A DNA stretch of 64,000 nt from Rhabditoides inermis (taxonomy: Eukaryota > Nematoda > Chromadorea > Rhabditida > Rhabditidae): positions 442,501-506,500 of the forward strand of contig CAWZYM010000026.1 of the NCBI GenBank assembly GCA_963966185.1. Direction: 5' to 3'. The notes under the pieces are model-generated. The model made no database searches. It was not told where the DNA came from and saw only the letters and a program-made list of their open reading frames with translations. The position numbers and the translations under genes were made by a program. This document shows positions 23,457-34,549 of this stretch, piece after piece. Numbering within the stretch: position 1 is the stretch's first letter; each line of letters starts with the position of its first letter.

Positions 23457-25932
23457 ATATAGATAGATAGTAAGGATGAGGAGAATGATAAGGATAAGGA
23501 GGACATGATCGGATGGTGTAGACGCTTTGACGCATTTGCCGGGTTTGGGCAGGTCATTGCGGTAATCGAAGGTGCACTTACTTAAATCAAGGTATATCCG
23601 TCGCAATATACCCAGGTCCTAATATAGTCATAGTCCATACAAATTACGTGTTATATTACGTGTTGTATTGAAGTTTTCGTCTTGATCCTTCTTGATCCTT
23701 CGAGTATTATTGGGGTGGAAGTTTAGCAAAATTTGTAATATTTGAAATGATAATTATGCGAATGAAACGGATTGTTTTCGGAACGCGGCGTAATGTTAGA
23801 CACATTTTCCAGGAAACGGAATACGCGATTATTATTATGTATTTACAATCATGTTCCATTCATTAGAGCAACACACGGTAGTGAGTATAGAATGAGGTAA
23901 GCAACATACATAGTCGACTGGGAGATGGGAGGGGTGGAGGAATGGAGAAGACGTTGAGAGAAGAGAAGGAGGAGAAGGAGGAGGTTCCTACTGTGTACGG
24001 AAGTGCAGACGAAAAGAGTACATGAAGGAGTGAGTAAGGGAACGACGCACACCACTCTCAGCAATTATTATTTATAAATTGGACTTCTTCTCCACTCGTC
24101 CGCCCGCATATGAGCTCGCTTGATTGAATAGGATTCTCAGCTCATTTCCGGTTTGGAAGTAGCCTTCCACTCCACCCATATCGAGAAACATCTTTTCAGA
24201 TAGAGAGAATGTAATCAAATGGTTGAATGTCGGACGGATCTATGTTCTACAGCTATGCAGTGTCATTTGAGGCTGTCTGGGAGCGCCGGGATATGTCCCC
24301 ACACATGGGTTCTCTCCCCATTACTGCGATTCGTCAGCAGTGTTTGTTTATGTGGCACTGGATAAAAGTAATTGAGTAATGTGCAGATGCTAAAAGGGAC
24401 ATGATGTGAGAAGATGAGAAGAGCAGTGCAGGTACGCTCAACTCACCGCCTTTCTATCAATCTGCAGGATAGACAAAAAACGACGGGGCGGCTTTCGTAA
24501 TTGGATGACAAACAATAGGTGATGCAGGTATAGGAATAAGGAGAGAGAGGAAGGATAAGTTTTCAATGGATTCACTTGCATTTGAAATGGGATTAATCCC
24601 GCGCGTGAGGAGCGAAGTAAACATGCTGGTCAGAGATGACTCGCTGTTTCATTTCTATTGTAGTCACATGCATTCATACCAGTGGATAACGAAAACCACT
24701 TTCAACGTTTTATTGAAAAATATCCTACGTCACCGATCGGACGTTGGGATGATTCGAGATTTGCATGTAATATTGTTGCATTGCTGTTCACGGCGGCTAA
24801 TGTGTAACCCTCAGGGGAAGAGTTGCCATCCCACCACGGAACGATTGTAAACGGTGGAGGGATGAATGGATGATAGGGTTGTCCGCGCATGAGATGGGGG
24901 GAGCGGCAATTCCCTAGGAGGAGGGAGGGTGAGTTGGCCGCCAATGGGTGGAACGCCTCGAAGATGGATGGCGGTGGTTCGACGCGCCCCGAGTAGGAGA
25001 GAGAGAGGAAGGCAGAAGACGACATAGCAGTTCGCAGTCGAGTTCTTCATTCTTCTTCTTCTTCTTCTTCTTCTTCTTCTTCCTGTCCGTTGTATTGCTG
25101 TGCAGGTGTGCTGTGGGGTCTCGTGTGTGCCGCTTCGCAGCGCTCGGATCGCTCGCCAACGAGGCAATAAAGGCGTTTGAAAGTGCGTTTTGAGGGAGCG
25201 GAAAAAGAGTGAGGGAGATGAAAAGAGGATAGGGTAGGAGTGAGTGTATGCTGGGACGAGTGTCTATCGATACGCACTGGCCTCGGAGGAACACTTGCAT
25301 GATGTGTTCTTGTCCTCCCCGCCTCGCTCTGTGGTCCGCGCATCCCTCTTCCCTCCATGCCTCGTGTGAATACTATGCAAATGTGGTCTCGCGCATTTTC
25401 GGAGAACTGCGGGAGGTGAATGGGCAGCCGAGTCGGTTGTACTAACGGCATTGCCACTCCGCTCCCACTCTCTTTCTCTTCTCTTTCTCTTCTCACCACG
25501 CATGTACGAGTTGGTATTTGATGTTGTTTGTGCGAGGCCCTATTGTTGAGGATGTGGTGTATGTTAGTGCATCTGTCGGGAGTGTGTGTATAACACGACA
25601 ATAGAGGCAGATCAGTGTATGTGTGCATTCTTGCCATGTTTGGAGTGTCTCATGCCATGCTCATTCATGCCATGGAATGATGCGAACTGTAGTCGGATGT
25701 CATGTTTTCACTACGATTTTCTTTTTTCTTTTCGCGTCTTCTCATCTTTCTTGTATACAAGTGTTATTCTAGACCCTAGAGTCTGCAAAGAATTAGTGAA
25801 GTCGGAATGTTTCAGAGTAGTTTTTTTTCCCGCTCGTCTCTCTTTTCTCTCATGAGTGTAATGGGAAACTGATTGAGGAGTGACCGAGGAGGGTGTTCTC
25901 CGCGTGTGTGAAAGAGAGAGGAAGAGAGAGAG

Positions 25933-25985
<53 letters not shown>

Positions 25986-26116
25986 GAAGGGACCAGTGTT
26001 GCCCCTTGTGCTGACAGCCAATGAGAGAGAGGCTCGTTTGGGGCTGTGTAATTTCTATGAGGTGGAGTGTGCAGGACTCTATGGTCTTTGACTATGCGTT
26101 TATCGAGGAAGAGATA

Positions 26117-26162
<46 letters not shown>

Positions 26163-26299
26163 AGGAAGGGACCAGTGTTGCCCCTTGTGCTGACAGCCAA
26201 TGAGAGAGAGGCTCGTTTGGGGCTGTGTAATTTCTATGAGGTGGAGTGTGCAGGACTCTATGGTCTTTGACTATGCGTTTATCGAGGAAGAGATATAAA

Positions 26300-26330
<31 letters not shown>

Positions 26331-26938
26331 GGAGGGAAAGAGATGGAGTGAGTGTGAAGCTGCCTGGGTGTGATTGGCAGTAGTTCAGGGTGGCTCTTCT
26401 TTTCTCTTCTTGCTTTGGCAGCTTTTCTATAGACACTCATAAGTGGATTGTTGCATTGGCTGTCTGTGTGAGGGGCGAGTGATGGGATATGAGCGCGCTG
26501 TCACCCCCACTTCCCTTCAATTATCATACTCATGGCTGCCATATGAGCATAATGCTGGTCTCTCTTCATTCTGTATCCTACTTGCTACTGCAGTATCATG
26601 TGTGAATGTGTTTCTTGTTTCCAGACGGCTCAGTTGGGATTCGGCATCGCGGTGTCTGGTGGGAGGGACAACGCGCACTTCACGAGCGGAGACCCGGCAG
26701 TCGTCATCTCGGACGTCGTCGAGGCCGGACCCGCCTGGGGACTTCTACAGTCAGTATCACACACTTGTTTTCTACTAGTTTACCTTTCATTGAATCCGCC
26801 ATTGATTGCGATGGTTGTGTTGATGTGTAGTGATAGTGAGTGTGATTTGTGTGTGCGTAGATTCGCACGCACCGAATGCCGGAATGCTTTCCATCATTCT
26901 TTCTCTCCCTCTCTCCCTCTCTCCTTCTCCCTCTCTCC

Positions 26939-26982
<44 letters not shown>

Positions 26983-27753
26983 TCATCTTTCCCCTCAGGG
27001 GATATGTATAATCCGCGCGGCTGCTCGATCCGACCCCTGCCTCTGTTCTGACCCCCGACTCTGCGAGAAGACGAGAGAGTGCGGAGAGAGTGTTCGAGTG
27101 AGGAGTGCGCAGACAGACAGATAATAGATGTAATAAGCAAGGATACGCAAGTTTTTGACAGGTGCCTCTCTCGCGGTTGGAGAGTTTCGTCGCTTTTTCT
27201 CGCTTTTTGAGAGAGAGAAGAAGAAAAGAGTAGTATTATTGTCGCGATTTATGTGATTATATACGTTTTTTTATTTTTTTCCTGTTATTGATTAATATAA
27301 ATTTAATATCAAAACGAATCATTGCAGGCTTCACGACCGCATCCTGTCTGCGAACGGAGTCTCCTTCGAGAACATCGACTACGCGAGAGCAGTCGATGTC
27401 ATCAAAGGCGCCGACCAGATTAATATGGCGAGTCGGGTTTGTGACATTGTTTGTTTACTCGATGTTTACAGATAGTGAAGCGACGCGTTGCTATGCCAGT
27501 CCTGGAATTCGAGCAACGCACCCTCAAGTTCACTCTCACAAAGAGCAGAAAGAAGGATGGTGAGTCAAGGCCGCATACACGCATTCTCTTCTGCTTATTA
27601 CACTTGTCTTTGTTAGTGATTACATATATTAATATAACTTGATGTAAAAAAATATTAATGTAAAGTATTCAGATTTCGGCATTGTTCTTGGCTGTAAGTT
27701 TTATATCAAGGAGATCAGAAACCCCAAGCTCGCTGAAAAGGTGAGTGGAAGAA

Positions 27754-27796
<43 letters not shown>

Positions 27797-27798
27797 AG

Positions 27799-27841
<43 letters not shown>

Positions 27842-29167
27842 GAGCTGAGTGACTGTCTGCTTGTCCAGGATCCCGGTCTCCGCGAGGGCGACTCTGTGCT
27901 CCGCATCAATGGCCAGTCCATAGAGGGAGCCACTCTGGAAGAGTGTGAGAAGTGGCTCGAGAGGTGCGTGTTTATCTCATCAATTTATCATTTCAATATT
28001 AATTTGGATGTCATTCACGTGTTCAACATGTTTTCAAAGTATACTTGTTTTACTTTCCTGTCGAAAAATGAATAGCGTGAGATCGTGAGAGTTTCTTGAG
28101 GAAGATGGAGAGGGGGAGAGGAAGGGGGAGTGATGGTACTGTGGTGCAGGTCCCGCGACAAGCTGTGTCTGGTGATCCAGCGGGACGTTCGAAGGGGCGG
28201 CGCGGGAGCGGGAGGGGCAGGAGGATCCAGGTAACCACACAATCATATACTAGTCAACATTCCGATACACGAACAAGATCCTTGTCATTCCTCTATCCGA
28301 CGATCAAACCAAACAGCATGCAGAATGCATTCGTGCGCGCTTCCAGATGGCCGTCGCAGAACACAGTGTACGAGCGCGTGGGTTCTGTGGGGGCGACGCC
28401 GCGCCACTCGCCCTCCCCCGCCCATATGATGATGGCTGGAGGAGGGACACAAGGGGGGCATCAGCCACTATCTGCCAGGTTGGTACGGACTGGGAGCACA
28501 GTTGGGGCATGTGCATCGTGTGGAGGAGCTGTTGTTCGATGGGCTGTTTTGCAGGTCGTCGCACGACTACATAAACTCTCCCCGTTGGAGTGGCAGCGCG
28601 CAGGGGGGCGCCGAGACACCGTCAGTCATCTCCCCTTTCATTGTGTGATAGTCATTGATGTGGTTGCAGTGAGGAGATGCACCGTCGCCGCGTCTCTTCT
28701 CCCGCCATGCACTCTGCCAGCGGCAGCATGATCGGCGGAGTGGGCGGAGTCGGAGGGGGCGGGCTGAACGGACAGCAGCTGATGCAGCAGAGTGGCCACG
28801 CCGAGTACGAGTACTACCAGCGGGGGCAGGCTCGCGCACCCGAAGACCGAGTGCGCACGGTCGTCTTCCGCAAGGTCAGTCGGGCATGTATCTGCATATA
28901 GGAAATACTTGATACTCACTATAATGATAAGATCCTGTTTATACCTTACACGCGAGCAGGGTGGTTGCAGGTTGGCGGTAGTGTGGGAGTGCGTGTGGTG
29001 GGCGGCAACGAGGTGGGAGTGTTCGTGTCTGCGGTGGCCGGTGACTCGCCCGCTGCCCTCCACGGGGTGTGTTGCGGGGACAGGATACTCGAAGTGAACG
29101 GGCGAAGCATGCGGGGGGTGACCAGGGAGGCCGCAGTACAGCTACTCCTCTCGCTAGAGGACAGGGT

Positions 29168-29205
<38 letters not shown>

Positions 29206-32200
29206 AAGGAGTGAGGAAGAGGGATTGCAGGTGGCACTTCGACTGGAGCACGCGCCCGCAGAGTTCGAGCAGGTGCGCAACAACCAGCTCGGAGACAACT
29301 TCTATATACGGTAATAAGAGGTTTTTTCATTGTTTCTGGGGATTTGCCAAATAGTTGATGAAAGTTACATTGCACCTTTGTGATATTGTGATGTTTCCTC
29401 TTTGCAGTGCGCACTTCTCTCGCGAGAAGAAGGGCGGTCCGTTGGAGCTGTCGATTCAGGAGGGAGACATATTCCTCGTCACAGACACACTCTTCGGGGG
29501 AACCGTCGGTCTCTGGCAGGTGGGCGGAGCGAAACGGGGCGGGTCTAACTGTGCATTGCAGGCGTCCCGTGTGTACTCTGCGAGCGGGAAGCCGGAGCCG
29601 GCGAAGGGTGTGATTCCGAATCAGACGACAGCGGAGGGCCTGGCGCGGGAGCAGCGGAGGGTGGCGGAGCAGAAGGGCGGGGGACGGGGCACGCTGCTGC
29701 GGCGGAAGCTGGAGCAGCGCAGGACCAAGTCGCTGGGCAAGTGTCCGCCCGCCGACCCCGCCGAGCTGGCGGCCGCGCTTCCTCTGCCCGCCTACGAGCG
29801 GGTCGCCCTCAACACCCCCACCTTCCACCGGTCAGTACTGTGTTCGCACTGCGTGTACGAGTGTCTCTTTCAGCCCGGTCGTGTTGTTCGGTCCCCTGGC
29901 GGACGTTGCCCGCAAGCAGCTTCTCCAGCAGTTCGCACTCCGATTCGGGGAACCGGCGGGTGAGGGAGTGATCCGACTGAGGGAAGTGGACGCAGTCATC
30001 GCCACTGGAAAGCACGCGGTGCTCGATATCAGCATAGAGTCGGTGAGTGTTGCATGGTGTGTATGGGCTGTGATGGTCGTGTTGCAGGTGGAGCGTCTTC
30101 AACTGGCGCAGTACGCGCCCATTGTGGTGTTGATAGACGTGGAGGGGCGTAGCCGTATCCGGGAGGTGCGCAAGAAGGCTGCCGCCCCGCATCTCTCCTC
30201 CCGACAGCTGGCAGATCAGTCCGCCACCATCAAGAAACACCACGCACACTTGCTCAGCGGTCAGTCGGGCTCCGTGGGGGGTTATATTGGTATTTGTCAC
30301 TTCGTATTTGGTCTGTGAGTGTGTTGCGTTCAGTTGATTGAGTGTTCGGTTGGTACAGACGTGCTTCGTGGGTGGTCTCTCAGTCTCACTGTGTCCATTC
30401 CAGCCACTGTGGACGCGTCTCACGAGGAGGGATGGTTCGATGCCCTCCGTGACCTGATTGCCCATCTACAGCAGAGGAGACTGTGGATGCCGGAGTTCCC
30501 GCCCAACCTCCCACTCGGTATGCACTACAATGCTATGGTAGTGGAAGCACTCTGTTCACTGTGTGTGTGTTGCAGAGGACGTGTTGTTGTTCCCTCTGTC
30601 ATCGTCGGGCCACCGTCTGAGTGGAATGGACTCCGACAGGGAGAGTGTGGGCAAGGGAGACTATGGAGACTACTCGGCCCCGCCCCCACTCAACCGACCA
30701 CAGCTCAACGACCAGATGACCAGGCAAGTAGGGGCAAAGGGAGTGGAGATCAAATCAATTGAATCAAATACAATCAAATATTTGTGCGGAGACTGGAGAT
30801 GAGTGAATGCGATTGTAGGTCGATCTACGACTATGACGGCCGCGGGGATCTGAACGCAGCTGCCGACATCCGCAGTCGATTCGCCAGTCTGCCCCGCAGG
30901 GTGCAACACGGTCAGTCGAGCACAACTGCAACCACCTCACTGTGTCTCATTCCACTGTTCAGGAGTGTACCAGCAGTCTCCCGATGTGTCTCGCATGGAC
31001 AGCCCTGTGACCGGCAGATCTAGCCAGATGAGTGGACAACTGATCGCCAACCACTCGGCCGGACACGCCCCCTCTGGCCACGCCCCTCTGATGGCGTCGC
31101 AGTCGGACAGTCGGACGGACTCGTCCCTCGATCAGAGGAGTGGGATGAACGGAGTGAACGGAGTGAACGGGGCCGGGAAGCAGCCGATGCCTCAGCCGAC
31201 GTCGCCCGGATACTTCAATGTGAAGCAGGTGAGGAGAGGGGAGATACTTGAAGATGGGGGAAGGAGAGGGATAAAACAGGGTATCACCATGACTGTTCAG
31301 CTGCTGGACGACCCGTCATCAGTGACAGCCGAGCTGGACAACCTGCGTCTGTTGGAGCAGCAGCAGATCCAGTCGCCCCACCAGCCCCACCAGCCCCTCC
31401 AACCACCCAGCAGCGACATGTACAACACCAACAGAGACAACGCATTCGACAGGTAAGGGCGACTGTCGTGTCGCTGTTTCTATGTTGTGATTGTAGGGAG
31501 CGCAGTCGACTGGACGCTTCTCCCCGTCTCAGTGCACCGGGCAACGGACTGGGCGGGCGGCCGCAGCTCGCTCCCAAGCCAGTGGGCCTGGATGGAGGAG
31601 GCAGGGACAGGTGGATCAAGAACCTCACCCCAGACCCACCCAGCAGCCCCAGTCTCGCATCACAGTCGCATAGCGTCAATCTGAGGTGAGAGAGAGAGAG
31701 AGAGAGAGAGAGAAACGGAGATGGTGATTGTCGTGTTTCAGTTCCCGTATCTCTCCTCTGGTGCGGCCTGCCCCGGCTAACCACGAGGTGCTTCAGCAGC
31801 AGTACCACATGCCCTCCCAGCACATCTCCCTCGACATCCGATCCCCACCCCGCGAGAACGGAGCAGCCCAGCACACTGCTCCTATGGCGGAGGAGGAGAA
31901 GGAGGAGGAGCAGCGCGAGCCGGAGGTGGTGGAGCAGACGTCTGCCGTGGTCGGCCCGGCGGGCGGAGTGCTCAGCTGCCCCGCCTCGGGGGTCGAACTG
32001 CGCATCCCACCGGGAGCCGTGCACAAGGAGCAGGAGATATACGTCAAGGTACGTCAAGGTTCACCTGCAAAGAAAAACGTTTCCACGACCCATAGCTAAC
32101 GGTAGTTAGCTATGGGTCGTGGAAACGTTTTTCTTTGCAGGTGTGTCGCGAGGATTCGAGCTCGCCTCCAATTGACAAGTCCAAGGGAGAAACGCTCCTT

Positions 32201-32504
32201 TCTCCGCTCGTCATGTGCGGACCACAGGTGAGTAGTGGAATATTGATTGATTGGCAGGATTGTATCGATTGGTTGCAGGGTCTCTCATTCGCCGTGCCTC
32301 TGGAGTTGCGACTCCCGCATAGGGCGGACGACGCGGGGGGTGAGTGTGGATGGATGATTGATGGATGATTGATGGTCGTGTTCAGGCGACTGGGCGTTCT
32401 CTCTGAAGACAGGGGAGGCGGGTGAATGGAGGCAGCTTGCCCTCGATTCTTCCAACGCGCAGTCTGATCCACACACTCTCGTCGTCCCCATACACAAGTT
32501 CTAG
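16852..32504 (+). CDS. zoo-1: ZO-1-type MAGUK junction scaffold (PDZ-PDZ-PDZ-SH3-GUK-ZU5)
   Basis: Scaffold of epithelial junctions and actin attachment. Early exons: 16852-16911 ([20 protein letters not shown]), 17181-17252 (ends [12 protein letters not shown]), then a 9.4-kb intron, 26625-26749, 27328-27426, 27472-27559 and 27673 onward. Domains in order: PDZ1 (LSVSLHR joined to [16 protein letters not shown]), PDZ2 ([15 protein letters not shown]...[15 protein letters not shown]), a Ser/Gly-rich linker, PDZ3 ([19 protein letters not shown]), SH3-like ([16 protein letters not shown]...LWQ), and a guanylate-kinase-like domain starting [14 protein letters not shown], which lacks the ATP-binding GxxGxGK and so is a binding module. 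A Gln/Pro/Ser-rich region precedes a C-terminal ZU5 domain ([20 protein letters not shown]) and the end PIHKF. The SVSLHR/GFGIAISGGRDN pattern is specific to ZO proteins. The first exon is uncertain. Confidence 0.9.
17725..19607 (-). CDS. STR-type seven-transmembrane chemoreceptor (gene 1)
   Basis: Nematode serpentine receptor, expected in the membrane of sensory neurons. Exons (minus): 19482-19607, 19338-19436, 19125-19291, 18958-19077, 18836-18920, 18673-18786, 18264-18329, 18055-18209 and 17725-17947. The start [12 protein letters not shown] lies 3 nt after an acceptor-like TTTTCAG. Family features: [19 protein letters not shown] after TM1, [19 protein letters not shown] at the end of TM3, VPRLY, a conserved VDPVMRDML loop, [11 protein letters not shown] before TM6, and [16 protein letters not shown] at TM7. 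These match the STR/SRH-superfamily layout. The cytoplasmic tail is about 65 residues and Ser/Thr-rich. It lies antisense inside a zoo-1 intron, next to its paralogue. Confidence 0.85.
20554..22650 (-). CDS. STR-type seven-transmembrane chemoreceptor (gene 2)
   Basis: Paralogue of the neighbouring receptor. Exons (minus): 22552-22650, 22414-22512, 22326-22368, 22157-22280, 21767-21886, 21638-21722, 21480-21593, 21328-21393, 21018-21172 and 20554-20698. The start [16 protein letters not shown] directly follows TTTTCCAG. Matching blocks: [105 protein letters not shown] and the DYR at the start of the tail. Exon junctions fall at equivalent positions in both genes, except that gene 2 has one extra intron (22281-22325) where gene 1 reads straight through. 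This points to tandem duplication followed by intron gain or loss. Confidence 0.85.
23031..23106. repeat. (TA)n microsatellite
   Basis: About 38 uninterrupted TA units inside the zoo-1 intron. Confidence 0.95.
23349..23453. repeat. (GA)n with internal GAAAGA array
   Basis: GA dinucleotides enclosing about eight AAAGAG hexamers, then GA again; a composite microsatellite. Confidence 0.9.
25981..26330. repeat. Tandem duplication (about 179-bp unit) bounded by GA tracts
   Basis: A unit beginning GGAGGAAGGGACCAGTGTTG and ending with GATATAAAAGAGAG occurs twice in direct order, with GACCAGTGTTG at 25991 and at 26170. No mismatch was seen in the unique part. GA tracts lie before, between and after the copies. 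Confidence 0.9.
32044..32143. repeat. Perfect 39-bp inverted repeat forming a whole zoo-1 intron
   Basis: Arms 32062-32100 and 32105-32143 are exact reverse complements with a GGTA loop. The frame requires an intron from a GTACGT donor at about 32050 to the TTTGCAG acceptor ending at 32140, joining EIYVK to VCRED. The acceptor lies within the 3' arm. A 10-bp direct repeat ACGTCAAGGT x2 (32041-32060) overlaps the donor. Confidence 0.9.
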
Positions 32505-33040
32505 CAACCGTCCATCGATCGATATATCGATTGATGTCTGTGTCTGATAGTCAGATGTACACTGTCACTCTCCCGGTATCATGCCTTCAATGTTTCATGT
32601 TCAGTTCACATTTTGCATTTTGTACACCGTTTTACCCCGCAATCTTGCTGCTCATATTTTATATGTTTGTTTTGATTGTCGAATCTCAATCTCGCCAATT
32701 ATTATTATTATTTTGCATAACGATTGTCATAATGTTTGAGAGAACAAGTATAATAAATATTATATTTTCTAATAGGCTTGTTATATGTTTGACTGAATGG
32801 TTGTTGATAAGACGAGATTGGTATTGGTAGCGTATTGATATTGCGAAATCGTGGTGTGATAAGAGTATATTAATAGAACAGTGTCTACCCTGATTGAATA
32901 ACACTAGTTATTCTGGTGTGATGGTCGATGATTGCTTATAGACTTGTGTATGAGGCAACATGAACATATGAAAAACACATTGATGTTTGATCTGTGATTT
33001 CTTTAATGCGAGCGAGTTTTGAATAGGTTAAGAGAATGTG
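32505..33040. other. Intergenic region, zoo-1 to lipase 1 (tail to tail)
   Basis: AT-rich; serves as 3' flank for both genes. No coding signal seen. Confidence 0.5.
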
Positions 33041-34278
33041 TTACACCGTGACACCATTGTCTTGGTGGTCCTTTACTAGCTGCAGTTGGAGGTGACGGGT
33101 GAGAAGCTGCGTCTCCAAGTGGTCCTTTCCAGAGATCTACAACAGGGTTAGGGTGTCATCCACAGTCATCCCCTACCTCGAACTGTTGTGTGGCATTGTT
33201 GAGAGTGGCGGCTGTTCGAGAGGACAGACAGATTCTGTGTCCAACCAGCTCGTCGTCAGTGGAATAAATGGAGAAACGGTAGTCGCCCTCGTACCCCGAT
33301 CTGTGACATGGTGTACTGTAATCGAACACTGTTTATCTCACTGTCTGTTAATGTCGTTGAGGAACGAGCTATTGCAGTACAGTTTATTGATCAGATCACA
33401 CGTGCCGAAGAAAGGCAGCTGGCAAAACTTGAAGCTCTGATTGGCGCTTGGAACGACCGTAGCCCCGCCCCTTCTCGCCCCGCCCACCTGCGACCGATAC
33501 GAACGTGTCGATGATGTGAGTGAGGGGCGGTCCGAGGTCGACCTTTTTCGATATTATGGTCAGATCAACGCACTCTCCACCCAGGATCGCCTATGGCCAG
33601 ATCGAATCAACACTCATCAGATTGACCCTCACTTTTCTGGCGACGGGACTGCCTTGTGAGTATCCGATCACATCCACCTTCCTACCGGTGTAGTTGCTGA
33701 CTGCTTGAATGAAATCACGCACCTGGATCGGATAAAACATTTTTTTGTGAATTTGGTAAGGGGTTGGTGTCTCAGGCATTCACTCACCTGCTTCACCATG
33801 CTGCATTTCATGGCAACGAATGGCAGGTAGAACTGCTTGGCCGGTCCGTGTGTGGTGGCATAGACAGTCTCGTCCGAGTAGTTGCCAAGCCGCTTCAAGT
33901 GCTCTCTCACTATCTCATAGTCGCCCGCACTGTTCGTCGTTCCGTGCACGAGAATCACCGCCTCGCGACTGGAAGTGTTGTTTATCGATTGATTCCCTGT
34001 CCCACCCACTCGGTGACGTCTCCGTAGACGTGCTCGCCTCTCCCGAACGACCCACTCCCCTCCAGATCTGCTCGCTCCATCTTTTCAGCGGTAGCCTGAA
34101 GTTGATTCGAACTATGTCGAACAGTCTTTTTTGTGGTATATTCATTCAAGAAAAATATGTTTCAAACATACATAAGAACGAATCTCACCTCATCATAGGT
34201 CTCGATTAGGAATTGTCGGAAGTTGGCTCGGAATCGCGCGCTGGCAGAGAGGAAGAGAGGGAAGAGTAGGAGTGGCAT
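33041..34278 (-). CDS. Secreted class-2 lipase (nematode lips family), copy 1
   Basis: Alpha/beta hydrolase of the EstA/EstB lipase class 2 type, likely secreted and acting on acylglycerols. Exons (minus): 34189-34278, 34006-34095, 33788-33968, 33633-33722, about 33490-33590, about 33342-33440, 33177-33300 and 33041-33136. The start MPLLLFPLFLSASA is a signal peptide. Then come the ADLEGSGSFG block, SREAVILVHGTTNSAGDY (oxyanion region), DVIGYSQGSPVARK (GxSxG nucleophile), AILGGECVD and PGYEGDYRFSIYSTDDELVG. It is paralogous to the lipase at 45.7-48.0 kb. The frame between FVSVAG (about 33490) and the NQSFKFC block (about 33430) does not join with any GT-AG pair I could find, whereas the paralogue has a clean 55-bp intron there, so this copy may be damaged or misassembled at that point. 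Confidence 0.8.
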
Positions 34279-34549
34279 GGCATGTGAAGAACCGACACTC
34301 ACTGACACGCATATATCAATCACTCGTGATTGCACTCTGTGAAAGGAGACATGGACATGGTGCGATATTGGATTGACACATTGTTACGCATTGTTGTATT
34401 GTAGCCAATCAACGCGCGGATCCTCCGTGGTTCATGTGATTTGTGGGTGCGGAGAGACCAATGATGATCAATCATCGAGTTTCTGGAATGATGAGAGTGA
34501 TAGTGGTGATCATTTACTCGCATCGCCGCGCGTCGGGCGGTCACTCGAC

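Larger units (their letters stand above)
22651..24600. other. Gene-poor part of the zoo-1 intron
   Basis: AT-rich, with a (TA)n block (23031-23106) and a GA/GAAA tract (about 23349-23453). No coding exon or RNA gene is supported. Confidence 0.5.
17253..26624 (+). other. Giant zoo-1 intron between PDZ1 exons
   Basis: The split of PDZ1 after SVSLHR is supported by frame (phase 0) and by the ZO-1 consensus on both sides. The intron contains two minus-strand chemoreceptor genes, a (TA)n block, several GA tracts and a tandem duplication. 22,700-26,600 has no gene I can support. Confidence 0.75.

Noticed and set aside
22725..23606. 293-codon minus-strand open frame.
   Set aside because: Built on GA and TA microsatellites (Ser-Leu and Tyr-Ile repeats); not a gene.
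25051..25083. (CTT)n tract as a polypyrimidine tract of a hidden exon.
   Set aside because: No coding exon with a plausible frame follows; a simple repeat.
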